Notes: generated by a model not told the origin, from the letters alone. Numbered from the stretch's first letter, positions 17,771 to 26,433 are shown. The stretch is 64,000 nucleotides of DNA from an uncultured Eubacterium sp. (GCA_910583555.1 CAJTXO010000001.1:1-64000); one strand, 5' to 3'. Numbers and translations: made by a program.

Positions 17771-17896
17771 TCAGCCCGTGATCCGTTTTTTATCGAACAG
17801 TTCCCGTTTGCGTTCCCTCGCCTTTTCACTCGTAAGATTGGACGTCATATTCGAATCCAGGTGCAGATCCGCACAGTGTATGATCTTCATGTTCAT
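17771..17896 (-). pseudogene. N-terminal remnant of an SbcD/YhaO-like exonuclease
   Basis: A 39-41 codon frame encodes MKIIHCADLHLDSNMTSNLT and then EKARERKRELF. This is the exact start of metallophosphatase exonucleases of the SbcD/YhaO type, with the D-x-H metal-binding motif. It stops at 17771, just before the SbcC-like remnant. The remaining 300-odd residues are gone. With the ATPase piece this marks a large internal deletion of an SbcCD-type pair. Confidence 0.7.
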
Positions 17897-17916
17897 TTCC
17901 CTTTGCTCTGCGTTCT

Positions 17917-19122
17917 TTAGAAATCAAATTCCTTGTGCACGGCGTTCATCGCCTTATCCGTCTCCGCGCGGTCGATCAGGACCGTAACGCGGATTTCCGA
18001 CGTCGAGATCTGCTGGATATTGACATTCGCGTCATAAAGCGCCTCAAACATCCTGGCCGCTACGCCCGGGTTCGTCTGCATACCGGCGCCGACCACCGAT
18101 ACTTTTGCCACGTTCTTTTTCACCTTGACATCCTGGCATTTCAGGCTGCCGCTGCGGTGGCGCTCCACGGTTTCCACCGCCACATCCGCCATATCTTCCG
18201 TTACGGTAAAGCTGATATCCTTCGTATTGTCGCGTCCGATCGACTGAAGGATCATATCTACGTTTACGTTATGGTTCGCAAGATGACGGAACAGCTTAAA
18301 GGCCACTCCCGGCTGATCCTCCAATCCGACTACCGCGATCCTCACTACATTTTTATCACATGCCACTCCGCTTACAAGCATTTTTTCCATCTTAACTTCC
18401 TCCTTAACCATAGTACCTTCCGACGTGTTCAGGCTGGAGCGAACGACCAGCCGTACCCCGTATTTTTTCGCCATTTCCACCGAGCGGTTGTGCAGAACTC
18501 CCGCGCCGAGGCTCGCCAGTTCCAGCATCTCGTCATACGTGATCTCATCCAGTTTCTTTGCGTCTTTTACAATGCGCGGATCGGCCGTAAATACGCCGTC
18601 CACATCCGTGTAGATCTCACACGCATCCGCATGGAGGGAGGCTGCCAGCGCAACGGCTGTCGTGTCAGACCCGCCTCGTCCGAGCGTCGTGTAATCGTCG
18701 TAGCGGTTGATTCCCTGAAACCCTGTGACGATCACGATCTTTCGCTGCTCCAGTTCGTGTTCGATGCGCTCTTTGTCGATCTTTTTCAGCCTGGCGTTCC
18801 CGGAAACCGACGTCGTGTGCATCGCCACCTGAAACGCATTTAACGAGATCGCCGGAACACCGAGAGAGTGCATCGCCATCGCCATGAGCGCCACCGATGT
18901 CTGCTCCCCTGTCGTCAAAAGCATATCCAGTTCTCGTTTCGATGCGTTCGGGTTAATATCATTCGCCATATCCAAAAGAACATCTGTCTGTTTCCCCATC
19001 GCGGAAAGTACGACTACAACGTCATTCCCTTTTTTATAATCTTCAATACAGCGGTTCGCCACATTAAAAATACGCTCTTTGTTTGCGACCGACGTCCCGC
19101 CGAATTTTTTCACAACTAACAT
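17917..19122 (-). CDS. lysC: Aspartate kinase
   Basis: Catalyses ATP-dependent phosphorylation of aspartate, the first step to lysine, threonine and methionine. The N-terminus VVKKFGGTSVAN is the kinase signature, with LLTTGEQTSVALMAM and LGRGGSDTTAVALAA for substrate and nucleotide binding. Two C-terminal ACT domains (residues 260-400; GLEDQPGVAFKLFRHLA and GAGMQTNPGVAARMFEAL) give feedback control by an end-product amino acid. Length 401 residues, the short monofunctional type. GAGAGG precedes the ATG. It is the last gene of hom - PGM-like - lysC, which suggests service of the threonine branch. Confidence 0.95.
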   Translation of the reverse strand: MLVVKKFGGTSVANKERIFNVANRCIEDYKKGNDVVVVLSAMGKQTDVLLDMANDINPNASKRELDMLLTTGEQTSVALMAMAMHSLGVPAISLNAFQVAMHTTSVSGNARLKKIDKERIEHELEQRKIVIVTGFQGINRYDDYTTLGRGGSDTTAVALAASLHADACEIYTDVDGVFTADPRIVKDAKKLDEITYDEMLELASLGAGVLHNRSVEMAKKYGVRLVVRSSLNTSEGTMVKEEVKMEKMLVSGVACDKNVVRIAVVGLEDQPGVAFKLFRHLANHNVNVDMILQSIGRDNTKDISFTVTEDMADVAVETVERHRSGSLKCQDVKVKKNVAKVSVVGAGMQTNPGVAARMFEALYDANVNIQQISTSEIRVTVLIDRAETDKAMNAVHKEFDF

Positions 19123-19162
19123 GTCTACCTCTCATTCCGGCGCCCCATCAGACGCCATCGTT

Positions 19163-20362
19163 TTATTTCAAAAATTCCCGGATCAGCGTATAACCTTCGT
19201 CAAGGTAATGCCCGCTCTCCTTCGCTTCCTTCTCATTATAATCCCATTCGTGATCCTGCTCTGCCGCGCTGTCGTACCGCATATAGGGAACCGGATCACT
19301 CGAATGCGTCCTCGTCCGGATCGGTGTGGGATGGTCCGGCATCACGAGCAGGCGGAAGTCCTCTCCACTCTTTTTCATCTGCTCATATACAGGGCCGATC
19401 ACCCTGCCGTCAAGGTACTCGATCGCCTTTACTTTCCTCTCGACGCTTCCCTGATGACCCATTTCATCCGGCGCCTCGACGTGGATATAAACGAAATCAC
19501 TGCCGTTTTCCATCACCGCTTTCACGGCCGCCGACGCCTTTCCTTCATAATTTGTCTCAAGCGTTCCGTCCGCGCCCTCGACTTCTATATTTGTCATAGC
19601 GGCTCCGACCGCGATTCCTTTCAAAAGGTCTACGGCGGAGATCATCGCGCCCTTCTTCCCGAATTTGCCCTCGAACGAGTCTAGCGCCGGTTTCGTCCCC
19701 GCGCCCCAGAACCAGATCGAATTTGCCTTGTTCAGTCCTTTTCTTGCCCGCTCCTCATTTAACGGATGATGGTTCAGTATGTCGTAACTGCGTTTCATCT
19801 TCTCACGAAGGATCTCATCATCTGGCAGATACTCTCCGATCACCTTCCCTAAAATATCGTGGGGCGGCGTCAGTTCCACCACGTCCCCCTCTTTCCAGAT
19901 CGTACAATGGCGGTAGCTCGTTCCGAGATAGAACCGGTACACATCATCTTCCAGCACGTCCCTGACGGCGTCCAAAAGTACCGCCGCATCCTCAGTCGAG
20001 ATCTCGCTGCTGCTGTGATCCACGATCGTCTTCTCTTCATACGGCAGGGAATCATCCGAAACCGTGACGAGATTACAGCGGATCGCAATATCTTTTTCCT
20101 CCATATCCACGCCGATGCTGAGCGCTTCGAGCGGGGATCGCCCCGTGTAGTACTGCTTCGGGTTGTAGCCGAGAACGGCGAGATTCGCCGTATCACTCCC
20201 CGGCTTCATGCCGTCCGGGATCGTCTTCGCCAGCCCGATCTCTGACTTTTTCGATATCTCATCCATCCAGGGCGTTTTCGCATAGGCAAGCGGCGTCTTT
20301 CCTCCCAGCTGTTCCAGCGGTTCATCCGCCATGCCATCGCCCAAAACAATGATATATTTCAT
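19163..20362 (-). CDS. apgM: Cofactor-independent phosphoglycerate mutase-like protein, candidate homoserine kinase
   Basis: About 399 residues of the ApgM/archaeal-type metalloenzyme family (alkaline phosphatase fold). Metal and catalytic residues are in VLGDGMADEP, PGSDTANLAVLGY (catalytic Ser/Thr turn), HVEAPDEMGH and VMPDHPTPI. Lying between hom and lysC, with no thrB in the window, it matches the alternative homoserine kinases of this family reported in Bacteroides and Desulfovibrio. The activity here is inferred from context, not from residues. The ATG at 20362 has AAAGGA about 10 bases upstream; a TTG three codons earlier is less likely. Confidence 0.85.
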   Translation of the reverse strand: MKYIIVLGDGMADEPLEQLGGKTPLAYAKTPWMDEISKKSEIGLAKTIPDGMKPGSDTANLAVLGYNPKQYYTGRSPLEALSIGVDMEEKDIAIRCNLVTVSDDSLPYEEKTIVDHSSSEISTEDAAVLLDAVRDVLEDDVYRFYLGTSYRHCTIWKEGDVVELTPPHDILGKVIGEYLPDDEILREKMKRSYDILNHHPLNEERARKGLNKANSIWFWGAGTKPALDSFEGKFGKKGAMISAVDLLKGIAVGAAMTNIEVEGADGTLETNYEGKASAAVKAVMENGSDFVYIHVEAPDEMGHQGSVERKVKAIEYLDGRVIGPVYEQMKKSGEDFRLLVMPDHPTPIRTRTHSSDPVPYMRYDSAAEQDHEWDYNEKEAKESGHYLDEGYTLIREFLK

Positions 20363-20386
20363 CGGAACCAAATCCTTTCTTTTTTC

Positions 20387-21595
20387 CTATTCGTCTCCCA
20401 TCACACGAATCCGCGTGATCAGCTGCGCGAACGCTTCCGCCTTCTTCGCAAATTCCTTCTCTTTCATACCAGACGTAATAAATCCGCACTCCCCGTCTAC
20501 GCCGGCGTCGATCATCTGCACCTCGCCAAACACATCCTGAATCTTCTGTTTTTCGGACTCATCAACGCGGACAAAAAACCGGGTTTCCATCTCTTCGACA
20601 GACGAAATCTCCAGTTTCTCAGAACTCCATGTGATCGGCACATGATCCCCCTGATGTTTCACGGCTGCCACAACATCTGCCACGACAGCGCTCGCCGTCG
20701 GGAGTTTGCCAGCGCCGGCCCCGTAAAACATCACATCGCCGAGCATGTTGCCCTTCACGGAAATGCCATTGAACACGCCGTTCACGCTGTACAACGGATG
20801 TCCGCTCCCGATCATCTGCGGCGCAACCATCGCATACACGCTGCTTCCCACTTTTTTACTCATTCCAAATATCTTGATCGCCAGACCCGCTTGTTTCGCG
20901 TATTTAAAATCGCTGGCCGTTATTTTCGTGATCCCCTCGGTGTAAATATCCTCATAATCTACCTGTTTTCCGTACGCGAGGGATGTCAGGATCGCAATCT
21001 TACGGCAGGCGTCATATCCTTCGACATCCGCCGTCGGATCCTTCTCCGCATAGCCGAGTTGCTGCGCCTCTTTCAGTACATCCTCAAAATCGGCTCCCTC
21101 GTCTGCCATTTTCGAAAGGATAAAGTTCGTCGTTCCATTGAGGATCCCGTTGATCTGCTCGATCTCATCGGCCGTAATGCACTGGTTCAATGGCCGTATG
21201 ATCGGGATGCCGCCGCCCACACTCGCCTCAAAGAAGAAATTGACCTGTTTGTCTTCTGCGATCTGGATCAGCTCGGCGCCGTGTGCCGCCACCAGTTCCT
21301 TGTTTGACGTGCAGACGCTTTTTCCATTCAGAAGAGCCGTCTTCACAAAATCATACGCCGGCTTCGTGCCGCCCATCGTCTCAACAATGACCCCGATCTC
21401 CTCATCTTCCGCGATCACGGAATAATCGTGGACTAATATATCCTGCACCGGATCGCCTGGAAATTCCCTTAAATCCAAAACATATTTTACTTCGATCTTT
21501 TCCCCGGCACGTTTTTCAATGCTGGCGGCATTTTTTTCCACCACCTCGACGACGCCGGAACCGATCGTTCCATAACCTAATACTGCAATTTTCAT
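20387..21595 (-). CDS. hom: Homoserine dehydrogenase
   Basis: NAD(P)-dependent reduction of aspartate semialdehyde to homoserine. Rossmann start IAVLGYGTIGSGVVEV, the signature FEASVGGGIPIIRPL, LNGTTNFILS and the catalytic region DPTADVEGYDACRKIAIL are all present. A C-terminal ACT domain (residues 315-400; FFVRVDESEKQKIQDVFGE) points to threonine feedback. Length 402 residues, normal. AGAAAGG precedes the ATG. First of three threonine-branch genes read as hom, PGM-like, lysC, with short gaps of 24 and 40 bases. Confidence 0.95.
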   Translation of the reverse strand: MKIAVLGYGTIGSGVVEVVEKNAASIEKRAGEKIEVKYVLDLREFPGDPVQDILVHDYSVIAEDEEIGVIVETMGGTKPAYDFVKTALLNGKSVCTSNKELVAAHGAELIQIAEDKQVNFFFEASVGGGIPIIRPLNQCITADEIEQINGILNGTTNFILSKMADEGADFEDVLKEAQQLGYAEKDPTADVEGYDACRKIAILTSLAYGKQVDYEDIYTEGITKITASDFKYAKQAGLAIKIFGMSKKVGSSVYAMVAPQMIGSGHPLYSVNGVFNGISVKGNMLGDVMFYGAGAGKLPTASAVVADVVAAVKHQGDHVPITWSSEKLEISSVEEMETRFFVRVDESEKQKIQDVFGEVQMIDAGVDGECGFITSGMKEKEFAKKAEAFAQLITRIRVMGDE

Positions 21596-21611
21596 AAAAC
21601 ACCAAACCTTT

Positions 21612-22124
21612 CTATTCCTCTTCTTCCTCTTCCTGTTCTTCTTTTTCCTGCTTTTCCTTTTCCTGTTTTTCCTTTATTTCAGAAAAATTAATGGTCCTGA
21701 GCCACTCCTCCTGCTTCTTTGTCAAAAGCGCATCCGGCTTCACGACGACGATCAGTTCCTGATCCATCCGCACGACAAAATCCACAAAGTCGGTATCCTC
21801 TGATGTAGCGATCTTGGGGAATGACTGCACATTATCCCCCTCCGCCCGGAATACCTTGCCAACTCCGTCCACGACACAGGCGATGATGCCCGCCCCCGCG
21901 CGGAACAACAGTATCTTCTTGCGCTCTACCGATGCACCTGCTCCCAGTTTTGCGTGGATGTCCAAAACCGGAAAGATCTCTCCCCGGATCTCTACCGTCC
22001 CGAGTATCCCCTCCGGTGCCTCTGGAAGCGGACTCGCATCCTGATAACTTTCGAGACTCTGCATCCCGCTGATCTCCACTCCGTATTTCTTTCCGTTCAG
22101 AAAAAAGACAATGATCTCTTTCAC
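21612..22124 (-). CDS. cheW: Orphan CheW-type chemotaxis coupling protein with an acidic tail
   Basis: CheW domain of about 140 residues (VFFLNGKKYGVEISGMQSLE, LGTVEIRGEIFPVLDIHAKL, IACVVDGVGKVFRAE, then KIATSEDTDFVDFVVRMDQE). It is followed by about 25 residues made only of Glu, Lys and Gln, encoded by a near-tandem purine-rich tract. CheW normally bridges receptors and CheA; no cheA, receptor or flagellar gene is in this window. It sits 16 bases before hom and 30 bases after prfB, in the same direction. Partners elsewhere in the genome are likely; the tail may be an expansion without function. Confidence 0.85.
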   Translation of the reverse strand: MKEIIVFFLNGKKYGVEISGMQSLESYQDASPLPEAPEGILGTVEIRGEIFPVLDIHAKLGAGASVERKKILLFRAGAGIIACVVDGVGKVFRAEGDNVQSFPKIATSEDTDFVDFVVRMDQELIVVVKPDALLTKKQEEWLRTINFSEIKEKQEKEKQEKEEQEEEEEE

Positions 22125-22154
22125 TCGAAAACACCTCCGTACATCTATGCTGCG

Positions 22155-23258
22155 TTAGCTATTGATCCATTTCAGGTAGCCGTTGATAAATGTATCCAGT
22201 TCCCCGTCGAGCACCGCGCCTACATTTCCAGACTCCACATTCGTCCGATGGTCTTTCACCATCGTATACGGCTGCATGACATAAGACCGGATCTGATTGC
22301 CCCAGCCGATCTCCTTCTGCTCCCCACGTATGTCCGATTCCTTTTCCAGGTTTTCCTGCTGTTTGAGCAGGAACAGCTTGGCTTTTAACATCTGCATCGC
22401 CTTGTCTTTATTCATATGCTGGGAGCGCTCATTTTGACACTGGACGACGATGCCGGTCGGAAAATGGGTGATACGGATGGCCGAGGACGTTTTATTGATA
22501 TGCTGTCCACCGGCGCCGCTCGAACGGTACGTATCGATACGGATGTCATCGTCGGCAATTTCGATATCCACATCCTGCTCGATGTCCGGCATGACGTCAC
22601 ACGACACAAACGATGTCTGCCGCTTACCCGCCGCGTTGAACGGCGAGATCCGCACGAGACGGTGTACGCCGTGCTCACTTTTCAGATAACCGTACGCGTT
22701 CAGGCCGTTGATCTGCAGCGTCACCGATTTGAGTCCCGCCTCATCGCCGTCAAGGAAGTCGAGCATCTCCACCGAGTACCCTTTTTTCTCGGCCCAGCGC
22801 TGGTACATGCGGCAGAGCATGCTCGCCCAGTCACAACTCTCTGTGCCGCCGGCTCCGGCGTGGAGCGTCAGGATGGCGTTACTGTCGTCATACTCTCCTT
22901 TGAGCATCGTCGTGATCCTGAGATCTTCGAATTCCTGTATAAATTCGCTTAATTCCTGCCCCGTTTCCGCGACAAGCTCCTCGTCTTCCTCCTCGTACGC
23001 CATCTCGATCAGCGTCATGATGTCTTCGTACTTGCCGCTCAATCCGTCCGCACGGCCCACGATGTCCTTCAGTTCCTTGACCTCTTTCATCGACTGGCTC
23101 GCCTTTTCCGCGTCATCCCAAAAATCAGGGGCCTCCATATTCTTTTCCAATTCTTCGATCCGGAACCGCTTATCCCCGAGGTTCAGGGAATCCCTCACTT
23201 CACGGAGCGGTTCCTCATACGAAGCAAGTTCCGTTTTATAATTATCCAGTTCAACCAT
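22155..23258 (-). CDS. prfB: Peptide chain release factor 2, no programmed frameshift
   Basis: Recognises UGA and UAA and triggers peptide release. GGQ loop SSGAGGQHINKTSSAIRI and the N-terminal helical domain (MVELDNYKTELASYEE) are complete. In most bacteria prfB is interrupted by an in-frame TGA near codon 25 and needs a +1 frameshift. Here the corresponding stretch, LREVRDSLNLGDKRFRIEEL, is read straight through with no stop, so autoregulation by frameshift is absent. The ATG at 23258 has AGGAGG; 12 codons upstream of it are not needed. The gene follows secA, as in Bacillus. Confidence 0.95.
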   Translation of the reverse strand: MVELDNYKTELASYEEPLREVRDSLNLGDKRFRIEELEKNMEAPDFWDDAEKASQSMKEVKELKDIVGRADGLSGKYEDIMTLIEMAYEEEDEELVAETGQELSEFIQEFEDLRITTMLKGEYDDSNAILTLHAGAGGTESCDWASMLCRMYQRWAEKKGYSVEMLDFLDGDEAGLKSVTLQINGLNAYGYLKSEHGVHRLVRISPFNAAGKRQTSFVSCDVMPDIEQDVDIEIADDDIRIDTYRSSGAGGQHINKTSSAIRITHFPTGIVVQCQNERSQHMNKDKAMQMLKAKLFLLKQQENLEKESDIRGEQKEIGWGNQIRSYVMQPYTMVKDHRTNVESGNVGAVLDGELDTFINGYLKWINS

Positions 23259-23313
23259 GAGTTTCCTCCTGCTTCCAAACTTCCCGACAAACAATACTTG
23301 AATTAGTGGCGAA

Positions 23314-23432
23314 TGTCTCCTACGGAGACAGTAGAATCCGCTTTGCGGATTCTACCAGTGTGAATAGGCGGCTTGCCGCCGTAGAGTTCCTTAGCTTTCG
23401 TTTTTTGAAAGCTTAGTAACTCTATTCACACT
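23314..23432. repeat. Nest of palindromic hairpins between secA and prfB
   Basis: Four palindromes in 120 bp: TGTCTCC-TAC-GGAGACA (23314-23330), GTAGAATCCG with its complement (23331-23355), GGCGGC-TT-GCCGCC (23367-23380) and an outer 11-bp pair AGTGTGAATAG / CTATTCACACT (23357-23367 with 23422-23432). The outer pair encloses a further imperfect stem around GAGTTxCTTAGCTTTC. On the minus strand it lies between the secA stop and prfB, so it may be a terminator or RNA processing element. A similar pair of palindromes occurs at 35528-35570. Confidence 0.75.
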
Positions 23433-23442
23433 TTTCACACTC

Positions 23443-26004
23443 TTAGCGACCACAGCAATATTTGTATTTCTTCCCAGACCCGCACGGACAAAGCGCGTTC
23501 CTGCTCACTTTATCCGACTTCCTCACCACCGGGGCGTTTGCCGAATCGTCCTTATTCGTTCCGGTCTCTTTCGCCACCTGCTCGCGCTCTACCTTCTGCT
23601 CAATCCTTACGTGCATCAGCGCCTTTACGGTTTCTTCCCGGATGGACTCCGTCATTTCCGCGAACATATCATAACTCTGGAAGCGGTACTCCGTGACCGG
23701 ATCCCTCTGTCCATACGCCTGCAGGCCGATTCCCTGACGCAGCTGGTCCATATCGTCGATATGGTTCATCCAGTGCTGGTCTGTCACTTTCAAGAGAATG
23801 ACGCGCTCGATCTCGCGGATCTGTTCCGGTTCCGGAAACTCTGCCTCTTTCATCTCATATATGCGCAGCGCCTTTTCCTTGAGCTGCTGGATCAGCGCAT
23901 TCTTGTTGATATCTTTATCCCGCTCCGGGTCGAACGTGATCGGCTCGAATGGGATGATCGGGAGCAGGTTCATATTCAGTTCGTCCAGTTCCCACTCTTC
24001 CGGGATCTGATCGTCCCCGATCGTCCGGTTCACATACTTTTCAATGACCTCATCCATCATGCCGTAGATCGTATCGCGCATGCTCTCGCCGTCCAGCACT
24101 TTCCGCCGCTCAGCGTAAATGATCTCACGCTGCTGGTTGTTGATGATGTCGTATTCCAACAAATTTTTACGAATACCGTAGTTATTGCCCTCGATCTTCA
24201 TCTGCGCCCGCTCGATCGCCTTGTTCAGCATGCGGTGCTGGATCTGCTCGCCCTCCGGCATTCCCAGGGAGTTAAATATATTCATGAGGTTCTGCGAACC
24301 GAACAGTCTCATCAGGTCATCTTCGAGGGAGATATAAAATTTGGATTCACCCGGATCTCCCTGACGTCCGGCACGTCCGCGCAGCTGGTTGTCGATACGT
24401 CTCGACTCGTGGCGCTCCGTACCGATGATACGCAGTCCGCCCAGTTCCTGTACGCCCTCGCCGAGCTTGATGTCCGTACCACGTCCTGCCATGTTCGTCG
24501 CGATCGTGACCGCTCCCGCGATACCGGCATCGGCGATGATCTCGGCCTCCATCTCATGGTATTTGGCGTTCAGCACTTTATGTTTGATGCCTTTCTTGCG
24601 GAGCATCGCGCTCAGTTCTTCCGACGCCTCGATCGTGATCGTACCGACGAGTACCGGCTGTTTCTTCTCATAACACTCGGCGATATCCGCTACGATGGCG
24701 TTCAGTTTTTCCCGTCTCGTCTTGTACACCGAATCATTTTGGTCGATACGGGCCACCGGTTTATTTGTCGGTACTTCTACGACGTCCATGCCGTAAATCT
24801 CGCGGAACTCCTTCTCTTCCGTGAGAGCCGTACCTGTCATACCGCATTTTTTCGCGTATTTATTGAAAAAGTTCTGGAACGTGATCGTCGCCAGCGTCTT
24901 ACTCTCTCTCTTTACTTTTACATGTTCCTTCGCCTCGATCGCCTGATGGAGCCCGTCGGAATAGCGGCGGCCCGGCATGATACGGCCGGTAAATTCATCG
25001 ACGATCAGCACTTCGTCATCATTTACGACATAATCTTTATCGAGGAACATCAGGTTATGCGCGCGCAGCGCCAGTATGATACAGTGCTGAATCTCCAAAT
25101 GTTCGGGATCCGCCAGATTCTCGATATGGAAAAACCGCTCGACCTTCGCGACGCCCTGCGCGGTCAGGTTCACTGTTTTTTCCTTTTCATCCACGACAAA
25201 ATCGCCCGTCTCATCGTCATCTTCCTTCATGATCAGATCCATTTTCGAGAGTTCTTTCGCCGTTCCCCGTTTGAGCTGGCGCGCCAGGTTATCGCACGCC
25301 TCATATATTTTTGTCGATTTGCCGCTGCTTCCCGAAATGATGAGCGGCGTCCTCGCCTCGTCGATCAAAACGGAGTCAACCTCGTCTACGATCGCGTAGT
25401 GCAGCTCCCTCTGGACAAGCTGCTCTTTATAGATCACCATGTTGTCACGGAGGTAATCAAATCCCAATTCGTTGTTCGTCGCGTACGTGATGTCGCAGTT
25501 GTACGCTTCCCTTCTCTCGTCATTGTCCATGCTGTTCAGGATACAGCCGACCGTGAGTCCCAGAAACTCATGGATCTGTCCCATCCACTCCGCGTCACGT
25601 TTCGCCAGATAGTCATTGACCGTAACGATGTGTACGCCTTTGCCTTCCAGCGCATTCAGATACGCCGGCAGCGTGGAAACGAGCGTCTTACCCTCACCGG
25701 TACGCATCTCGGTAATACGCCCCTGATGGAGGATCACACCGCCGATGAGCTGCACACGGTAATGGCGCATGCCGATCGTTCTCTTGGACGCTTCGCGGAC
25801 GACCGCGTACGCTTCCGGCAGGATGTCGTCGAGCGATTCTCCTTTTGACAGACGTTCTTTAAACTCCCGTGTCTTATCCTTTAATTCTTCATCGGATAAT
25901 TTTTCAAACTCCGGCTCCATATTTTCAATCTTATCGACAATCGGGAGTACACGCTTTACTTCCCTCTCACTGTGAGTGCCGACAACTTTACTTAAAATTC
26001 CCAT
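23443..26004 (-). CDS. secA: Preprotein translocase ATPase SecA
   Basis: Motor ATPase that drives unfolded proteins through SecYEG. Nucleotide-binding motifs: EMRTGEGKTLVSTLP (Walker A, about residue 100) and AIVDEVDSVLIDEART (Walker B). The second motor domain has VTIATNMAGRGTDIKL and the arginine finger region QLRGRAGRQGDPGES. The C-terminus ends in a zinc-binding SEC-C motif (NALCPCGSGKKYKYCC), which binds SecB or ribosomes in other species. Length 853 residues, normal for Firmicutes. Standard hpf-secA-prfB order, interrupted only by the toxin-antitoxin locus. Confidence 0.97.
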   Translation of the reverse strand: MGILSKVVGTHSEREVKRVLPIVDKIENMEPEFEKLSDEELKDKTREFKERLSKGESLDDILPEAYAVVREASKRTIGMRHYRVQLIGGVILHQGRITEMRTGEGKTLVSTLPAYLNALEGKGVHIVTVNDYLAKRDAEWMGQIHEFLGLTVGCILNSMDNDERREAYNCDITYATNNELGFDYLRDNMVIYKEQLVQRELHYAIVDEVDSVLIDEARTPLIISGSSGKSTKIYEACDNLARQLKRGTAKELSKMDLIMKEDDDETGDFVVDEKEKTVNLTAQGVAKVERFFHIENLADPEHLEIQHCIILALRAHNLMFLDKDYVVNDDEVLIVDEFTGRIMPGRRYSDGLHQAIEAKEHVKVKRESKTLATITFQNFFNKYAKKCGMTGTALTEEKEFREIYGMDVVEVPTNKPVARIDQNDSVYKTRREKLNAIVADIAECYEKKQPVLVGTITIEASEELSAMLRKKGIKHKVLNAKYHEMEAEIIADAGIAGAVTIATNMAGRGTDIKLGEGVQELGGLRIIGTERHESRRIDNQLRGRAGRQGDPGESKFYISLEDDLMRLFGSQNLMNIFNSLGMPEGEQIQHRMLNKAIERAQMKIEGNNYGIRKNLLEYDIINNQQREIIYAERRKVLDGESMRDTIYGMMDEVIEKYVNRTIGDDQIPEEWELDELNMNLLPIIPFEPITFDPERDKDINKNALIQQLKEKALRIYEMKEAEFPEPEQIREIERVILLKVTDQHWMNHIDDMDQLRQGIGLQAYGQRDPVTEYRFQSYDMFAEMTESIREETVKALMHVRIEQKVEREQVAKETGTNKDDSANAPVVRKSDKVSRNALCPCGSGKKYKYCCGR

Positions 26005-26058
26005 GTGTATTCACTCTCCATCAATCGTTTATCGTTATTTTACAATATACCCTTGACT

Positions 26059-26087
26059 ATTTTATCACTAGACGCCGTGTCTTTCAA
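26059..26087 (-). promoter_or_regulatory. secA promoter
   Basis: On the minus strand TTGAAA (26082-26087), a 17-base spacer and TAAAAT (26059-26064), then about 50 bases to the secA ATG. Vegetative sigma-A-type spacing. Confidence 0.7.
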
Positions 26088-26160
26088 TATTTATTTTTCG
26101 CAGCAGGGAGTTTTTACAAACCGTTCACAACTCATTCACAAAAATGTGACGGCCGGGACT

Positions 26161-26240
26161 GTGTTGTTCGCGGCTTTGTCTTATATAGACAACCATAAAA
26201 AGAAATATGCATCCCTACCACCTAAGTCTGGATGCTTATT
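26161..26240 (+). pseudogene. Degenerate first copy of the holin-like type I toxin
   Basis: About 80 bases with high similarity to 26297-26380. It encodes VLFAALSYIDNHKKK in frame, followed by the same hairpin (GCATCC at 26209-26214 pairing with GGATGC at 26230-26235). The N-terminal half of the toxin is missing and the Lys-rich end runs on without the stop (TAG has become TATG). A truncated tandem duplicate. Confidence 0.7.
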
Positions 26241-26263
26241 CTTACGAAAGAGGGTGATGCCCG

Positions 26264-26344
26264 ATGAGTATAATGGAAGTACTTACATTATTGCTTGTGT
26301 TGTTTACGGCTTTATCTTACATAGACAACCACAAAAAGAAATAG
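26264..26344 (+). CDS. Small hydrophobic holin-like toxin (type I toxin-antitoxin)
   Basis: A 26-residue peptide, MSIMEVLTLLLVLFTALSYI followed by DNHKKK: a single membrane helix with a basic C-terminus. This is the form of the putative holin-like toxin peptides (TxpA/BsrG-type) of Firmicutes. AGAGGGTGA lies about 8 bases upstream. The stop leads directly into a terminator hairpin. An antisense promoter reads toward its 3' end from about 26430. The peptide would insert in the cytoplasmic membrane and depolarise it if not repressed. Too short for normal gene finders; the call rests on peptide pattern, site and antisense promoter together. Confidence 0.75.
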   Translation: MSIMEVLTLLLVLFTALSYIDNHKKK

Positions 26345-26427
26345 CATCCCTACCGCCTAAGTTTGGATGCTATTTCTTTTAATATTCTTCACTGAGGGCA
26401 ATCGGAGATTCAATTCCGATCACTTCT
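26330..26427 (-). ncRNA. Predicted antisense RNA antitoxin
   Basis: Inferred transcript on the minus strand from about 26427 (7 bases after the -10 box) to the hairpin at 26339-26375, about 100 nt. It would pair with the 3' end of the toxin message. It contains a second stem near its 5' end: GATCGGAATTG with CAATTCCGATC-like halves around 26401-26420. The ends are estimates. Confidence 0.6.
26339..26380. terminator. Bidirectional terminator shared by toxin mRNA and antisense RNA
   Basis: AAATAGCATCC (26339-26349) pairs perfectly with GGATGCTATTT (26365-26375). The plus strand continues CTTTTAA and the minus strand continues CTTTTTG. The 5' arm includes the toxin stop codon. Confidence 0.8.
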
Positions 26428-26433
26428 AAGTAG

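Noticed and set aside
23611..25848. A 745-codon open frame on the plus strand
   Set aside because: It lies wholly antisense to secA and shows no start site or family pattern; it is a shadow of secA codon use. The same holds for the 523-codon frame at 37933-39504 opposite valS.
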